A stretch of 64,000 nucleotides of DNA from Nitrospina sp. (GCA_018673915.1 JABHBK010000047.1:1-64000), one strand, 5' to 3'. Counted from the stretch's first letter, positions 6,861 through 16,005 are shown. A program made the numbers and translations. Notes: generated by a model not told the origin, from the sequence alone.

Positions 6861-7220
6861 TTAATACAAGTATTTAACGGTTTCCAAAGAGGGGTAATCG
6901 GATTTCAAATTTTCGAGCAATAGAGTGAGGGCAATGGACTGTTCATCGCTCATTTCATCTCGATATCCGATCATGCATACTCCAATGCTGGATTTATCCA
7001 ATTCAGGATAATGCGATCCGATTTTGGAAACATGTCGTCCCATCAAAGTTTTTCCTTGAGGGGTGATTATGAAATGGAAACCTATTTCAGGTTCTCCTTC
7101 AAGTAGATGGGATTCCTTAATTTGCTCATAGGTGGGCGAATCTTCTCCCGTGTAATGGACAAGAACAAAACGTGTTTCTTGTCGGGTTATTAAATTCGGA
7201 AAATTTATGTCGCGATTCAT
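6861..7220 (-). CDS. Amidase_2/PGRP-like protein, truncated, 119 aa
   Basis: Resembles N-acetylmuramoyl-L-alanine amidases of the T7-lysozyme/PGRP fold: FVLVHYTGEDSPTYEQI (first zinc-ligand His position), GFHFIITPQG, then GSHYPELDKSSIGVCMIGY. The fold normally continues for another 30-40 residues carrying the last zinc ligands, but this protein stops at VKYLY about 30 residues after the SIGVC strand. It is therefore short and probably lacks hydrolytic zinc geometry; it may bind peptidoglycan without cutting it. No signal peptide. The ATG at 7220 (AGGAAG 7-8 bases upstream) is preferred to the ATG at 7226. Confidence 0.65.
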   Translation of the reverse strand: MNRDINFPNLITRQETRFVLVHYTGEDSPTYEQIKESHLLEGEPEIGFHFIITPQGKTLMGRHVSKIGSHYPELDKSSIGVCMIGYRDEMSDEQSIALTLLLENLKSDYPSLETVKYLY

Positions 7221-7305
7221 GGTCATTTCTTCCTGTTCAGGACTATATTGTATTATAGCGTGGAAGAGATGCCATTAAGTCTGAAGAAAAATTGAAAGGC
7301 ATAAA

Positions 7306-8370
7306 ATGGGAAAGAGCATCCAATCTGTTTTAGTTGTTGGGCTGGGTCGGGTAGGAAGCCTGGCGGCAATTTTATTAGATTCGAACGGGTATCAGGTTAC
7401 GGGATTTGATACCAGCCCTGATGAGGAATACCCTTTTAAGGTAATTTCAGGATCGGTTGAGGATGATTCCGTTTTGAAGAATGCTATTGCCGGGCATGAT
7501 GCCATATTGACCTGTCTGCCGTATCATTTGAATTTAGAGGTGGCTAAAAAGGTGCATCAGGCGGGGAGGCATTATTTTGACCTGACGGAAGATGTCCCAA
7601 CCACCACCGCTATCCGGGAGATGTCGGGATCTTCAAAAGGAATCATGGCTCCGCAATGTGGGCTGGCTCCTGGATTTGTTGGGATTTGCGGAGCGCATCT
7701 TGCTGGAGAATTGGAACAGTTGCGCAGTATAGAGCTCCGAGTTGGTGCGCTGCCCCAGCATCCGCGCGGGCTTCTTGGATATGCTTTTAACTGGTCTCCC
7801 GAAGGGGTGGTCAACGAGTACCTCAATGATTGCGAAGTTATTCAGGATGGGAGGAGGGCCAGAGTGCCTGCTATGGAGGGTCTGGAGACTATCGTGATTG
7901 ATGGTGTTCAGCTCGAAGCGTTCACAACGTCCGGAGGATTGGGTACTTTGTGTGAAACCTACGATGGAAAAGTGAGCCATTTGAACTATAAAACAATTCG
8001 GTATCCCGGGCACGGGGAGTTGATGCGATTTTTCTTTAGTGAGTTGTATATGAGAGACCACAGAACTGAGGCTGGGGAAATTTTGATTAACGCCAAGCCA
8101 CCGGTTAAAGAGGATGTCGTATACGTTCACGTGGCGGTAGAGGGGTGGAAGGAAGGAAAACTGGTGCGGGAAGAATTTGTACGCAGTTATTTTCCAAGAG
8201 AGATACATACCAAAACATGGAAGGCAATTTCATGGACTACTGCCGCATCCGTGAGCGCGGTTATTGAACTGGTTTCACAGGGGAGTCTGCCGAATCAGGG
8301 ATTTTTAAAGCAGGAGGATATACCGTTGGATATGTTTTTAAACACACCGACCGGACAATTCTTTAAGTAG
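7306..8370 (+). CDS. Saccharopine dehydrogenase-like oxidoreductase, 354 aa
   Basis: N-terminal Rossmann fold with the nucleotide-binding motif VVGLGRVG (residues about 10-17), a CLPYHLNLEVAK segment and the catalytic-domain stretch MAPQCGLAPGFVGICG, then a C-terminal saccharopine-dehydrogenase-like domain (TSGGLGTLCETYDGKV). Length and layout match the bacterial saccharopine dehydrogenase/lysine 6-dehydrogenase group, which acts NAD(P)-dependently on lysine-derived amines or carboxynorspermidine-type substrates. The actual substrate cannot be read from the sequence. Monocistronic; converges with the secreted-protein cluster. Confidence 0.8.
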   Translation: MGKSIQSVLVVGLGRVGSLAAILLDSNGYQVTGFDTSPDEEYPFKVISGSVEDDSVLKNAIAGHDAILTCLPYHLNLEVAKKVHQAGRHYFDLTEDVPTTTAIREMSGSSKGIMAPQCGLAPGFVGICGAHLAGELEQLRSIELRVGALPQHPRGLLGYAFNWSPEGVVNEYLNDCEVIQDGRRARVPAMEGLETIVIDGVQLEAFTTSGGLGTLCETYDGKVSHLNYKTIRYPGHGELMRFFFSELYMRDHRTEAGEILINAKPPVKEDVVYVHVAVEGWKEGKLVREEFVRSYFPREIHTKTWKAISWTTAASVSAVIELVSQGSLPNQGFLKQEDIPLDMFLNTPTGQFFK

Positions 8371-8416
8371 AGAAGGAAATGCTGTCTCCATTTATCGTAA
8401 GAATACCAAATTGAAA

Positions 8417-10450
8417 TTAGTTGACACCTGTCACTGGGGCAGAATCATCCATGCTGGGTGTGGCGGCACTATCATGGGCATCACCAATAAATTCCATCGC
8501 AAAACCGGAGGTGCTATTTTCAACAACTACAGCTCCCCAAAAGCTTAATCTGGTAATATCTCGAAACCCATCTACGCTTATTTCAGGATTGCTCGCCACA
8601 GGGTTGAGATGTAGAAACCCATGTTGAAAGCTAGAGTTTCCTGTAATTAAATTTACGTCAGTCAAAGATGTGCTGTTAATGGATGGGTGCGAAGACCTGA
8701 CAATGAATATTCTGCTTGTAACGCTATTGCTAACCGTAAAAGAGGTAGCGGAACCAAATAGAGTTCCATCATTTTTTATTGCTCGAACGACGACACCGAT
8801 TTGCGAAGCCATGCTTGAAAGTGATGGGTGGGTGACAGCAATAAATGAATAAGATGTACCATCTGACTGCCAATAGGGAGAGGTCACTCTATTGGTGTTG
8901 GAAAACGGAACGATCGATGCGAACGCTTGATTAGCTGGAGAGTCGATCGACTGTCTGAAATTAGAAACCGTTAAAGCCGTGTTTTGAAAGGTAAGGCGAT
9001 TGTCTGCCGCAAGAATATTTCCCTCCGAAATTCCTGTTACGGCACCACCAAAAAGTACGTTTGGATTAGAAAAGTTAGAGATTCGGGAATTATTGCCCGT
9101 ACCCATGACGGTCCTAAAGCTATTTACGTTGTCTACATACCCATGGTTGAAGCTAAAAGGTGCCCCGTTAGTATTATCATTGGCCCGGTCATGACGTGCG
9201 GCCATATTATGTCCAATTTCATGTGCCATTGTCAGGTTTCCCACGGTGCAGTTTGTTTGAGTTACCGAGTAAGCAAAGGGGGCAAAAGCTGACGAAACGG
9301 TTGTCATTAGCCCGGCAATTCCACATAAACTATTATTTCCTTCCACTAAAACTGCTACCACATCTGCTCCCACGGAATCTCTTAAGTCATGGAGTCCAGG
9401 GATTGAACCATTTTGTGCTGCGGATAAAAACCCAGTAAAACTAAAACTACTTTCCGAAAAGCTGATCTCTTGCCGACCTACTAAACGGAGAACATGGTCT
9501 ACACCACTGTTTGAATAGATAGAATTGGTTACAGAGATGGACAAGTCTATTAAGCTTTCTATGGAGCTGGTACCGCCTTCCGCGGCGCGGGCTTCTGCAG
9601 TGTAAACGACCAATACATCGATTACGGTTCCATCATCAGCCTGTGTCTCAGGGTTAGAGATATTGGAACTCCCTGAATTCTCCAAAGTATCAGGTGAAGC
9701 TGTAACTCCTGACAACGGCGCATCTCCCATGGTGCCATATCCTATCCCTGATTCAGTGAAAGGGTCCTGGTTTGAATTTGTATCCTTGTTTGAGAGAGAA
9801 AGCTTAGTGGCATCATCCGTATCCTTTGTCTCTTTATTGGAAGGGATTGAGGGAGGTATTTTAGGGGTAACGGGTTCTCCATCGGGAGGAAATTTGGAAG
9901 GATTAATCTCATAGACCGTATGAATTCCATTTTTGGTATGGCGCACCTGGTAGGTCAGGTTTGATTTCGATATGTTTCCAAATACCTTGTTTTGATTCAC
10001 GACCAAAACCACCTGACTCATTGGAATGTCTTCTAATTTTCCATACCAGGAGTAACTTCCTGATCGGTTCTTTTCTATTTTATGAATTAGAGTCGTTAAT
10101 TCAATTTCAGGAAAAAAGTTCAAGATCAATTTAATTTCTGCACCAGGTTCAGCATCAAAATTTTCTTCGGGATCAGGCAAAAGGCTGAAGTCTACATTTG
10201 CAAAACGAGAACGAACAATAGTCTGGCTTTGTCGAGCTTGGATATCATCGGTGTTATCCGCCGCCATGAATAAATAAGGAGGAAGCTTCTCGGAAGAATC
10301 TGCCTCAAGGGCATGGGATACCCCGGAAAAGCTGATGGTCATTAAAAGCAGTAGAAGAATTAGCCTTTGGAAGGGGGACGTAAAACAGGGCGGATTAAAT
10401 AAATGTTGAGTGCGAAGGGTGGCCAACAGGGAATGAGTTAGAACAAGCAT
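8417..10450 (-). CDS. Secreted reprolysin-like zinc metalloprotease with novel C-terminal domain, 677 aa
   Basis: Signal peptide around residues 28-48 (RLILLLLLMTISFSGVSHALEA; an internal start near it is possible). Residues about 55-190 form an N-terminal prodomain-like part, followed by a Ser/Asn/Asp-rich linker (about 200-275). The peptidase domain starts at TVIDVLVVYTAEARA and carries the zincin signature HEIGHNMAARHD (H410, E411, H414, H420), as in the M12-type reprolysin-like family. From about 513 to 677 there is a beta-rich domain shared with the two proteins encoded upstream (10735-11424 and 11446-12027), ending DSAATPSMDDSAPVTGVN. The shared domain may serve adhesion, sorting or inhibition. 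An extracellular protease is well supported; the substrate is unknown. Confidence 0.85.
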   Translation of the reverse strand: MLVLTHSLLATLRTQHLFNPPCFTSPFQRLILLLLLMTISFSGVSHALEADSSEKLPPYLFMAADNTDDIQARQSQTIVRSRFANVDFSLLPDPEENFDAEPGAEIKLILNFFPEIELTTLIHKIEKNRSGSYSWYGKLEDIPMSQVVLVVNQNKVFGNISKSNLTYQVRHTKNGIHTVYEINPSKFPPDGEPVTPKIPPSIPSNKETKDTDDATKLSLSNKDTNSNQDPFTESGIGYGTMGDAPLSGVTASPDTLENSGSSNISNPETQADDGTVIDVLVVYTAEARAAEGGTSSIESLIDLSISVTNSIYSNSGVDHVLRLVGRQEISFSESSFSFTGFLSAAQNGSIPGLHDLRDSVGADVVAVLVEGNNSLCGIAGLMTTVSSAFAPFAYSVTQTNCTVGNLTMAHEIGHNMAARHDRANDNTNGAPFSFNHGYVDNVNSFRTVMGTGNNSRISNFSNPNVLFGGAVTGISEGNILAADNRLTFQNTALTVSNFRQSIDSPANQAFASIVPFSNTNRVTSPYWQSDGTSYSFIAVTHPSLSSMASQIGVVVRAIKNDGTLFGSATSFTVSNSVTSRIFIVRSSHPSINSTSLTDVNLITGNSSFQHGFLHLNPVASNPEISVDGFRDITRLSFWGAVVVENSTSGFAMEFIGDAHDSAATPSMDDSAPVTGVN

Positions 10451-10734
10451 GAAACCTATTGGTTTAAAGTGGTTTGGGTAATGAATTCAAATTTAGCTCG
10501 TGGCCAATTTTTGGCTAAGCTGAACCTATCCTTATCGGAATTATGCTTATAATCCTAAACTATGAATTTTAAGGCTTTATTGGTGCGGAGTGGTTTAGTA
10601 AGAGCCCAGCCAGTTGGCAAGGATTGAGTATTTATATACAAAATTTTCTGTAGGGGATTGGAGAGAAGGGTTGGATCAAGAATAAATCTACGTTGTTATT
10701 TCCCTGGGGTGCTTTCTGCAGAATGAATGGGGGC
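10451..10734. other. Intergenic spacer before the metalloprotease gene
   Basis: 284 bases without a coding frame. It probably holds the promoter of the protease gene on the minus strand, but no convincing -35/-10 pair was found, so the protease could also be transcribed from the upstream paralogue promoter. Confidence 0.4.
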
Positions 10735-11424
10735 TTAATTGATTCCCCGGGCAACCCCGGTTGAGTTTCCGGAAACTCCACCAAGTCGGCTATCTCCGAA
10801 ATTTCGCCCTATTGTAGAATCGTGAGCATCTCCAATGAATTCCATGGAAAATCCAGTTCCACTGGTTTCAATAAACACCACTCCCCAAAAACTCAATTGA
10901 CCGAGATTATTATATTTTTGGGTGGTGCCAACAGTGGTTGGGGTGATGGGAACTTCATTGATAGCAACGGCTCTAATATTTCCAAACTGTGCTGAATCCT
11001 GTGTCAGGATCAGGTGGGTTCGTGAGTCAGTGAAGGCAGAATTGGAAGAATTAATGCTTGAATTCGAAACATTGACAATAAAAACTCTATGGGTTTCTCC
11101 AGCATCAACGGTAAATATAGCTGCTCGGCCTGCCACGTTATCAGGTACCGTGGTCATGCCTCGAACTTCCAGCGCTACTCCTATCTGAGTTAAAGCTGTA
11201 TCGAGAGAGGGGTGATTGATCGACATAAAAGTATAACTGTCATTGGGCACGGACTGAGCGTATGGGGATAATACAATTCTTGCTTTATCTTCTGTGGAAG
11301 GCACGATCACCACCTGAGCAGATAATAAACAAGGCATAAAAACCCAGGTGAGCAATACTCCTACAAGTAAAACCCAAGCTTTGTCAGAAAACCTGAAATA
11401 TAAAGTTTTTCTTAAATTTTTCAT
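10735..11424 (-). CDS. Exported stand-alone copy of the shared C-terminal domain, 229 aa
   Basis: Signal peptide with a hydrophobic core (VLLVGVLLTWVFMPCLLSAQ), then almost entirely the shared domain: SPYAQSVPNDSYTFMSINHPSL, a TQIGVALEV strand, HRVFIVNVSNSSINSS, LSFWGVVFIETSGTGFSMEF and IGDAHDS. It diverges most at the C-terminus (GGVSGNSTGVARGIN). No peptidase motif. The start ATG 11424 is preferred to GTG 11433. Only 21 bases separate it from the upstream paralogue, so they form one operon; the protease gene follows after 284 bases. Confidence 0.7.
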   Translation of the reverse strand: MKNLRKTLYFRFSDKAWVLLVGVLLTWVFMPCLLSAQVVIVPSTEDKARIVLSPYAQSVPNDSYTFMSINHPSLDTALTQIGVALEVRGMTTVPDNVAGRAAIFTVDAGETHRVFIVNVSNSSINSSNSAFTDSRTHLILTQDSAQFGNIRAVAINEVPITPTTVGTTQKYNNLGQLSFWGVVFIETSGTGFSMEFIGDAHDSTIGRNFGDSRLGGVSGNSTGVARGIN

Positions 11425-11445
11425 GTCACTCACTTAAAAATAAAT

Positions 11446-12027
11446 TTAATTGACTCCACTCACTGGAGCGGAATCGTCCATGCTGGGGGTAGCGGCACTG
11501 TCATGCATGTCACCGATAAATTCCATGGCAAATCCTGTTGTATTGGTTTCAACAATCACTGCACCCCAAAAGTTGAGCATAGTGACATCCCGACGTCCAC
11601 CATTGAGGCCCACCTCTAAAGAAGGATCTGTTGCTACAGGTTCAATCAGAATATGCCCGTGCTTAAAATTAGTGGTTCCTACAACAAATTGTGCGGAAGA
11701 GATGCTTGTTGAATTGATGATCGTGTTATTGGTCCGCACGATAAAAATTCTCTCAGTGCTTCCACCAGAAATTGTAAAAGTGATGGCGCTTCCGAAAGCT
11801 GTTAAATCGCTTTGAATGACATTTATAACCATGCCTATTTGGGTGGCAATTGTTGATAAAGAAGAGTGGGAAACAGCAATAAATGTGTAGCTTCCTGAAT
11901 CGGATTGCCAGTAAGGAGAAATAACTCGGCTTTTATTTTCTATGGCATAAGCGAGGTCCAAACGAGGTGACCAGAATGCTTCTACCATTAGAAACAAAAT
12001 AATTAAAATGAGTTTTGGAGACTTCAT
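11446..12027 (-). CDS. Exported stand-alone copy of the shared C-terminal domain, 193 aa
   Basis: Short signal peptide (KSPKLILIILFLMVEAF) followed directly by the shared domain. It is nearly superimposable on the C-terminus of the metalloprotease: RVISPYWQSDSGSYTFIAVS against RVTSPYWQSDGTSYSFIAVT, then TERIFIVR, LNFWGAVIVETNTTGFAMEF, IGDMHDSAATPSMDDSAPVSGVN. This places the domain as an independent unit. The ATG at 12027 has GAGAG upstream; a TTG at 12051 is possible. First gene of the cluster. Function unknown. Confidence 0.72.
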   Translation of the reverse strand: MKSPKLILIILFLMVEAFWSPRLDLAYAIENKSRVISPYWQSDSGSYTFIAVSHSSLSTIATQIGMVINVIQSDLTAFGSAITFTISGGSTERIFIVRTNNTIINSTSISSAQFVVGTTNFKHGHILIEPVATDPSLEVGLNGGRRDVTMLNFWGAVIVETNTTGFAMEFIGDMHDSAATPSMDDSAPVSGVN

Positions 12028-12261
12028 AGCTCTCTTTTCAGGATCTATCAACTATGGCACAGGAAATCCGTTAAGGCAATGATTTCATTAGCTTTAGCCT
12101 TGGAGAGGATATGCCTGTCCTTATCCGGCTTATCGAAAAAAAGTTGAGGTACTTTAGTTTTTATTGCAGAAGGCTTGAAGTTTTTTGCGAGAAGGGAGCT
12201 GTTGCTCAGATAATACTTATTATATCAATGTGTTATGGGGTTTGTAGCGGTGGGGCTTTAA

Positions 12262-12861
12262 TTAGGTATAGGTGTGAACCTTTATATCAGGATCCAGCTG
12301 AGATCGAAGATGATTCTCTATGACTCGCAGGGTGCCTCCTGTAGAACTTGGGCACCCTCCGCAGGCACCCTGATAGCGAATCCGGACAATAGGTCCTTCC
12401 ACTTCGATCACTTCCAGACCCCCTCCATCGTTTGCCAGAGCGGGACGGATGGAGGAGTCGAGAATAGCTTCGACAATGATAACTTTTTCGTCATCGGATA
12501 GTTGGGGGTATTTTTCTTTATCGAAGTCATCAAGTATAGTGGAAGAAACTTCTTCATCCCCATCTGCATACTTTCCCAAATCCGCTTCAATAATATTTTT
12601 AACCTTATCCTTAAAAATCACCCAAAGATCCGCGGAGATCAGGGTAACGGACACAAAATTCTCCCGTAAATAAACCAAATCTATGATGTCCAGAGCGAAT
12701 AGATTCTGGGCAAAGGCATCTGTTTCTAAATAGCCCCCCTCTTGAATGGTTTTGGAGCCAGAATCAATTACTGTCTGGTTCAGAATAAATTTTACCGAAC
12801 GAGGGTTAGGGGTTAACTCGATATTTTCTACTGAAAAAGTTGTGGGGCGGACATCCTGCAT
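12262..12861 (-). CDS. nfuA: Nfu-type Fe-S cluster carrier, 199 aa
   Basis: Two domains: an N-terminal Nfu_N domain (residues about 10-95, TPNPRSVKFILNQTV) and a C-terminal NifU-like domain with the cluster-binding CxxC in GACGGCPSST (about residues 165-174), preceded by IRPALANDGGGLEVIEVE. Such proteins accept a 4Fe-4S cluster and deliver it to apo-enzymes. Divergent from the Fe-S repair gene at 13102, sharing a 240-base control region, which makes joint response to oxidative or nitrosative damage likely. Confidence 0.88.
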   Translation of the reverse strand: MQDVRPTTFSVENIELTPNPRSVKFILNQTVIDSGSKTIQEGGYLETDAFAQNLFALDIIDLVYLRENFVSVTLISADLWVIFKDKVKNIIEADLGKYADGDEEVSSTILDDFDKEKYPQLSDDEKVIIVEAILDSSIRPALANDGGGLEVIEVEGPIVRIRYQGACGGCPSSTGGTLRVIENHLRSQLDPDIKVHTYT

Positions 12862-12982
12862 GGAGTTTCCTTGGTTAAATTTAGAGACCAGTCATTCTAT
12901 TTAGCTCAAGGTTAAGATGGGTTCCTTCCAAATGCGGTTCAAAAAGTTTTCAGCAATTATCATTATTTGGGATCTCTTAACC

Positions 12983-13011
12983 TTGACATCTTATAGTACC
13001 AGTTTTATATT
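12983..13011 (+). promoter_or_regulatory. Sigma70-type promoter of the Ric-family gene
   Basis: TTGACA (12983-12988), a 17-base spacer and TATATT (13006-13011), about 90 bases before the start codon at 13102. The AT-rich leader ATTAAATATAAATAG may hold a regulator site, but no clear FNR- or NsrR-type palindrome is visible. Confidence 0.65.
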
Positions 13012-13101
13012 AAATATAAATAGATATTTTTATCTTTTATTGGTTATTTTGATTATAAATGGGTGTTTCTAAACAGACATTCGTACTGAAAGGATTGAAA
13101 A

Positions 13102-13806
13102 ATGGAAACTAACTTGACCGTGAACAATCCGGTAAAAAGCTTTGTAAAGATGAATTCTCAGTGCGCCCAGGTTTTTGAGGAATTAAACATAGATTTCTGT
13201 TGTGGAGGTGAGACGTCTCTTTTTTCTGCCTGTGAAGAAAAAGGTCTGGAGCCAGAGCAGGTTTATCAGCGTTTGATGAAATTGCCTTCAGGAGAGGCAA
13301 CCAGTGAAATAGATGTTTCAGGTTTGGCCCCCGCTGAATTAATAGAACATATTGAATCTACTCATCACATTTACCTTAAACAGGCACTACCCCGTTTAGT
13401 GGGCTTGATGGATAAAGTTCATCAAGTGCATTCTTCGCGGCACCCCGAATTGATACGCTTGAAGACAGTGCTGGGGAAATTACGTGAAGACCTGGAGCTG
13501 CATTTGCTCAAGGAAGAACAAGTGTTGTTTCCCCTTTTGCGAAAACTTGATAGCAATTCCCTGGACTTAAAAATGCGCGTAGTGCAGGGGCCCATTCGGG
13601 TCATGCGAAATGAGCATGATGAGGCGGGGGAGTTGTTAAAGGAAATTAGAGAATTGACCAACAGTTATGTCCCGCCAAAAGACGGGTGCCAGTCGTTTCA
13701 GCTGTTATATAAAGAACTCAGGCAATTGGAGGAAGATACGCATCTTCACATTTATAAAGAAAACAATTTGCTTTTTCCCACACTCCAGTCCGCCGTCAGT
13801 GTCTAA
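13102..13806 (+). CDS. ric: Fe-S cluster repair di-iron protein (Ric/ScdA/YtfE), 234 aa
   Basis: The N-terminal ScdA_N domain has the characteristic IDFCCGGETSLFSACEE motif (residues about 30-46). It is followed by a hemerythrin-like four-helix domain with di-iron ligands in ESTHHIYLK, LELHLLKEEQVLFP, NEHDEAG and THLHIYKENNLLFP. The family restores Fe-S enzymes damaged by nitric oxide or peroxide, a sensible function in a nitrite- or nitrate-handling organism. Length is standard. Preceded by a consensus promoter and divergent from nfuA. The SD AAAGGA lies 8 bases before the ATG. Confidence 0.93.
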   Translation: METNLTVNNPVKSFVKMNSQCAQVFEELNIDFCCGGETSLFSACEEKGLEPEQVYQRLMKLPSGEATSEIDVSGLAPAELIEHIESTHHIYLKQALPRLVGLMDKVHQVHSSRHPELIRLKTVLGKLREDLELHLLKEEQVLFPLLRKLDSNSLDLKMRVVQGPIRVMRNEHDEAGELLKEIRELTNSYVPPKDGCQSFQLLYKELRQLEEDTHLHIYKENNLLFPTLQSAVSV

Positions 13807-13879
13807 TAACAATTGTTGGCGAGCAAAGATCTTTTGCGGTAGAGCTGAGACATATTACTTTTGCTATCTGAGCCAAGTG

Positions 13880-14857
13880 TCACACTAGACCGCGAATATG
13901 GGGAGCAACTTCTTTAAAATATAAATCGCTCAAGGCAGCATGAGTCGCTGGGGGTAGGGGAGGCAATGAGCTTGCAGCGCAATTATTGATTACCTGTTGG
14001 GGATTTTTAGAGCCTGGAATCACGACGCTGACCGCCTCAAAATCCAGAATCCATCTCAAGGCAAATTGAGACAGTATCTGGTTTTTCGGAACATGACTTT
14101 TAAGAGTATCAACCAATTCGAGTCCTTTTTCAAAGGGGAGTCCTGAAAAAGTTTCGCCAACATTAAACTCTTGTCCATCTCGGTTAAAATTGCGATGGTC
14201 ATTTTCAGGGAAACGGGTATCTCGGTTGAATTGGCCGGAAAGCAGGCCTGATGCCAGTGGCAGGCGGATAATTAGTGCAACTTGCTTTTCCTGGGCTTCT
14301 TTAAAAATGGATAAGATAGCTTTTTGCCGAAAAATATTAAAAATTATTTGTAATGAAGCTACTCCTTCTTCCTGCAGGCAGATCTGGGCCTCTTCTATTG
14401 ACTCCACGCTGAACCCGAATTGTTTTATTTTTCCCTCTTGCTTCAAAGTTCTCAGCCAATCAAACACTTCACCTTGCTTCAGTAGATCTGTTGGGGGGCA
14501 ATGCACCTGAGTCAGGTCCAGGGATTCTCTTCCCAATCTTTTCAAAGAATTTTCCGTGTGTTTGCGAAATTGTTCCATGGAAAAATTTTCTGGCCATCCG
14601 GGCTGTGGAAATCTGCCAAGTTTAGTGGCGATAACCACTTCAGTCGATAACGTTTTAACAAACCTCCCTAGCCGAGACTCTGAAAGACCCTCACCATAGC
14701 AATCGGCTGTATCAAAAAAATTCACTCCATTTTCTACGGCAGTCATCAGAACCCGTTCCGCGGTAGAATCATCAACATTCCCCCAATCCGCCCCAAGCTG
14801 CCATGTACCCAGGCCAATTTCTGAAACCTTAATGTTGCCAAATGCCCGGTAATTCAT
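13880..14857 (-). CDS. Aldo/keto reductase, 325 aa
   Basis: NAD(P)H-dependent TIM-barrel oxidoreductase. The catalytic residues are visible in order: D and Y in FFDTADCYGEGLSESRLG (about residues 48-65), K in VVIATKLGRF and H in LTQVHCPP; the C-terminal cofactor clamp is VVIPGSKNPQQVINN. Full length for the family. The substrate is not predictable. Monocistronic on the minus strand; its end converges on ric and its start diverges from the TPR gene at 14891. Confidence 0.92.
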   Translation of the reverse strand: MNYRAFGNIKVSEIGLGTWQLGADWGNVDDSTAERVLMTAVENGVNFFDTADCYGEGLSESRLGRFVKTLSTEVVIATKLGRFPQPGWPENFSMEQFRKHTENSLKRLGRESLDLTQVHCPPTDLLKQGEVFDWLRTLKQEGKIKQFGFSVESIEEAQICLQEEGVASLQIIFNIFRQKAILSIFKEAQEKQVALIIRLPLASGLLSGQFNRDTRFPENDHRNFNRDGQEFNVGETFSGLPFEKGLELVDTLKSHVPKNQILSQFALRWILDFEAVSVVIPGSKNPQQVINNCAASSLPPLPPATHAALSDLYFKEVAPHIRGLV

Positions 14858-14890
14858 GTTTGCCTTTCAAAATTAATGATACATTGAGGA

Positions 14891-15409
14891 ATGATATCTC
14901 ATTTACGTAATTGTTCTTTTCTTTCCTTTTGGAATTGTCATACCATTATTTACTCTGCCGCCAAAGGACTATTCGCTTTGTTGGTGTTAGCCGTTATTTT
15001 GGTAGTACAAGTAGAAGAGACTTTGGCTGTAGATTTTAAAACTTATCTTCAAGGGGCCAAAGCGGAAATTTTAAGCCACAAGGAAATTATTCAAGAGGAT
15101 CCCCTGGATGCGGTAGCTTATTTTGAACTGGGAATAGCCTATCTCGCGTTGGGCAGGCATGAAGATGAGGTGGATGCCTATCAGGAGGCCATAAAGCTAA
15201 ATCCCAAATATGCAGTGGCGCATTATAACCTGAGCAAAGCTTACGATTTATTAAAGGATGGTCCTAATGCCATTAAACATATGCTTAGAGCCCAGGACCT
15301 ATATTCTCAAAAAAGGAGTCACGTACAAATGAGAAAAGTACAACGACAATTAAAATTCCTCAATTTAAAATACCAGGGACTTTCGACATCCCTGGGTCGA
15401 CGGAATTAG
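14891..15409 (+). CDS. Exported TPR protein, 172 aa
   Basis: Hydrophobic N-terminal segment (GLFALLVLAVILVVQV, residues about 26-41) as signal or anchor, then two to three tetratricopeptide repeats (DAVAYFELGIAYLALGRHEDEVDAY, AVAHYNLSKAYDLLKDGPNAI). Likely a periplasmic or membrane-attached scaffold. The coding end contains a 7-bp hairpin (15373-15395), with a T-run some 18 bases later that may help end the transcript. Confidence 0.75.
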   Translation: MISHLRNCSFLSFWNCHTIIYSAAKGLFALLVLAVILVVQVEETLAVDFKTYLQGAKAEILSHKEIIQEDPLDAVAYFELGIAYLALGRHEDEVDAYQEAIKLNPKYAVAHYNLSKAYDLLKDGPNAIKHMLRAQDLYSQKRSHVQMRKVQRQLKFLNLKYQGLSTSLGRRN

Positions 15410-15583
15410 AAGTTTTTTTTAAGCGTAATTGAAAATTCGTAGGGAAATGATTTTCCTGGGCTCAGGGGTTGATTTTTAAGGCATTAGCTGCGCTCCCACA
15501 TTAGGAGGGATTGTAAATTGAAGCGAAATTTTTTATAGTATGAGCGATACTACTTTCTTTCGTTATGGAGTCGAAAGAGCATC

Positions 15584-15907
15584 ATGTTTGTTACTAAAGA
15601 ATACCGCAAAGGGAAAAAAATTGTACGCCAAGGAACTCATGGCACCAGTGCATTCTTGATTAAAAAGGGCAAGGTGGAAGTTTATCGGGAAGATGCCGAA
15701 GGCAACAAAAAAATTCTCGCCCAATTGAAAGAGAATGACCTGTTTGGGGAAATGGCTTTGATTTCCGCTGGAGAGCGCTCAGCATCGGTAATAGCCTTAG
15801 AAGATTGTGAAGTTGCTGTTTTGACCCGCGAAAAGTTTCTTACCCTCCCGGATAACAGCCCAGCCGTAGTTCGTTTAAAGACAATCATGAAAGAACGAAT
15901 GAAATAA
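15584..15907 (+). CDS. Cyclic-nucleotide-binding-domain protein, 107 aa
   Basis: A single cNMP-binding beta-barrel: KIVRQGTHGTSAFLIKKGKVEVY, then the phosphate-binding cassette in NDLFGEMALISAGERSASVIA (the FGEMAL...RSA pattern, about residues 50-70). No DNA-binding domain or kinase is attached, so it is a stand-alone sensor or regulator subunit. The conserved E and R of the cassette are present, so nucleotide binding is plausible. Followed by a short ORF and acylphosphatase in the same direction. Confidence 0.85.
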   Translation: MFVTKEYRKGKKIVRQGTHGTSAFLIKKGKVEVYREDAEGNKKILAQLKENDLFGEMALISAGERSASVIALEDCEVAVLTREKFLTLPDNSPAVVRLKTIMKERMK

Positions 15908-16005
15908 GACATTGGTCTCCTGTTGGATTTGAAATATTCAGCAAGATTTTCTCGCCAGCTTTTATCCCAATTGCAATCCGATTCATTGAAGGCTAATATC
16001 AAAAT

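Noticed and set aside
12111-12323. 70-codon plus-strand frame between the secreted cluster and nfuA
   Set aside because: Runs into the 3' end of nfuA antisense and is cysteine/arginine mixed without any motif.
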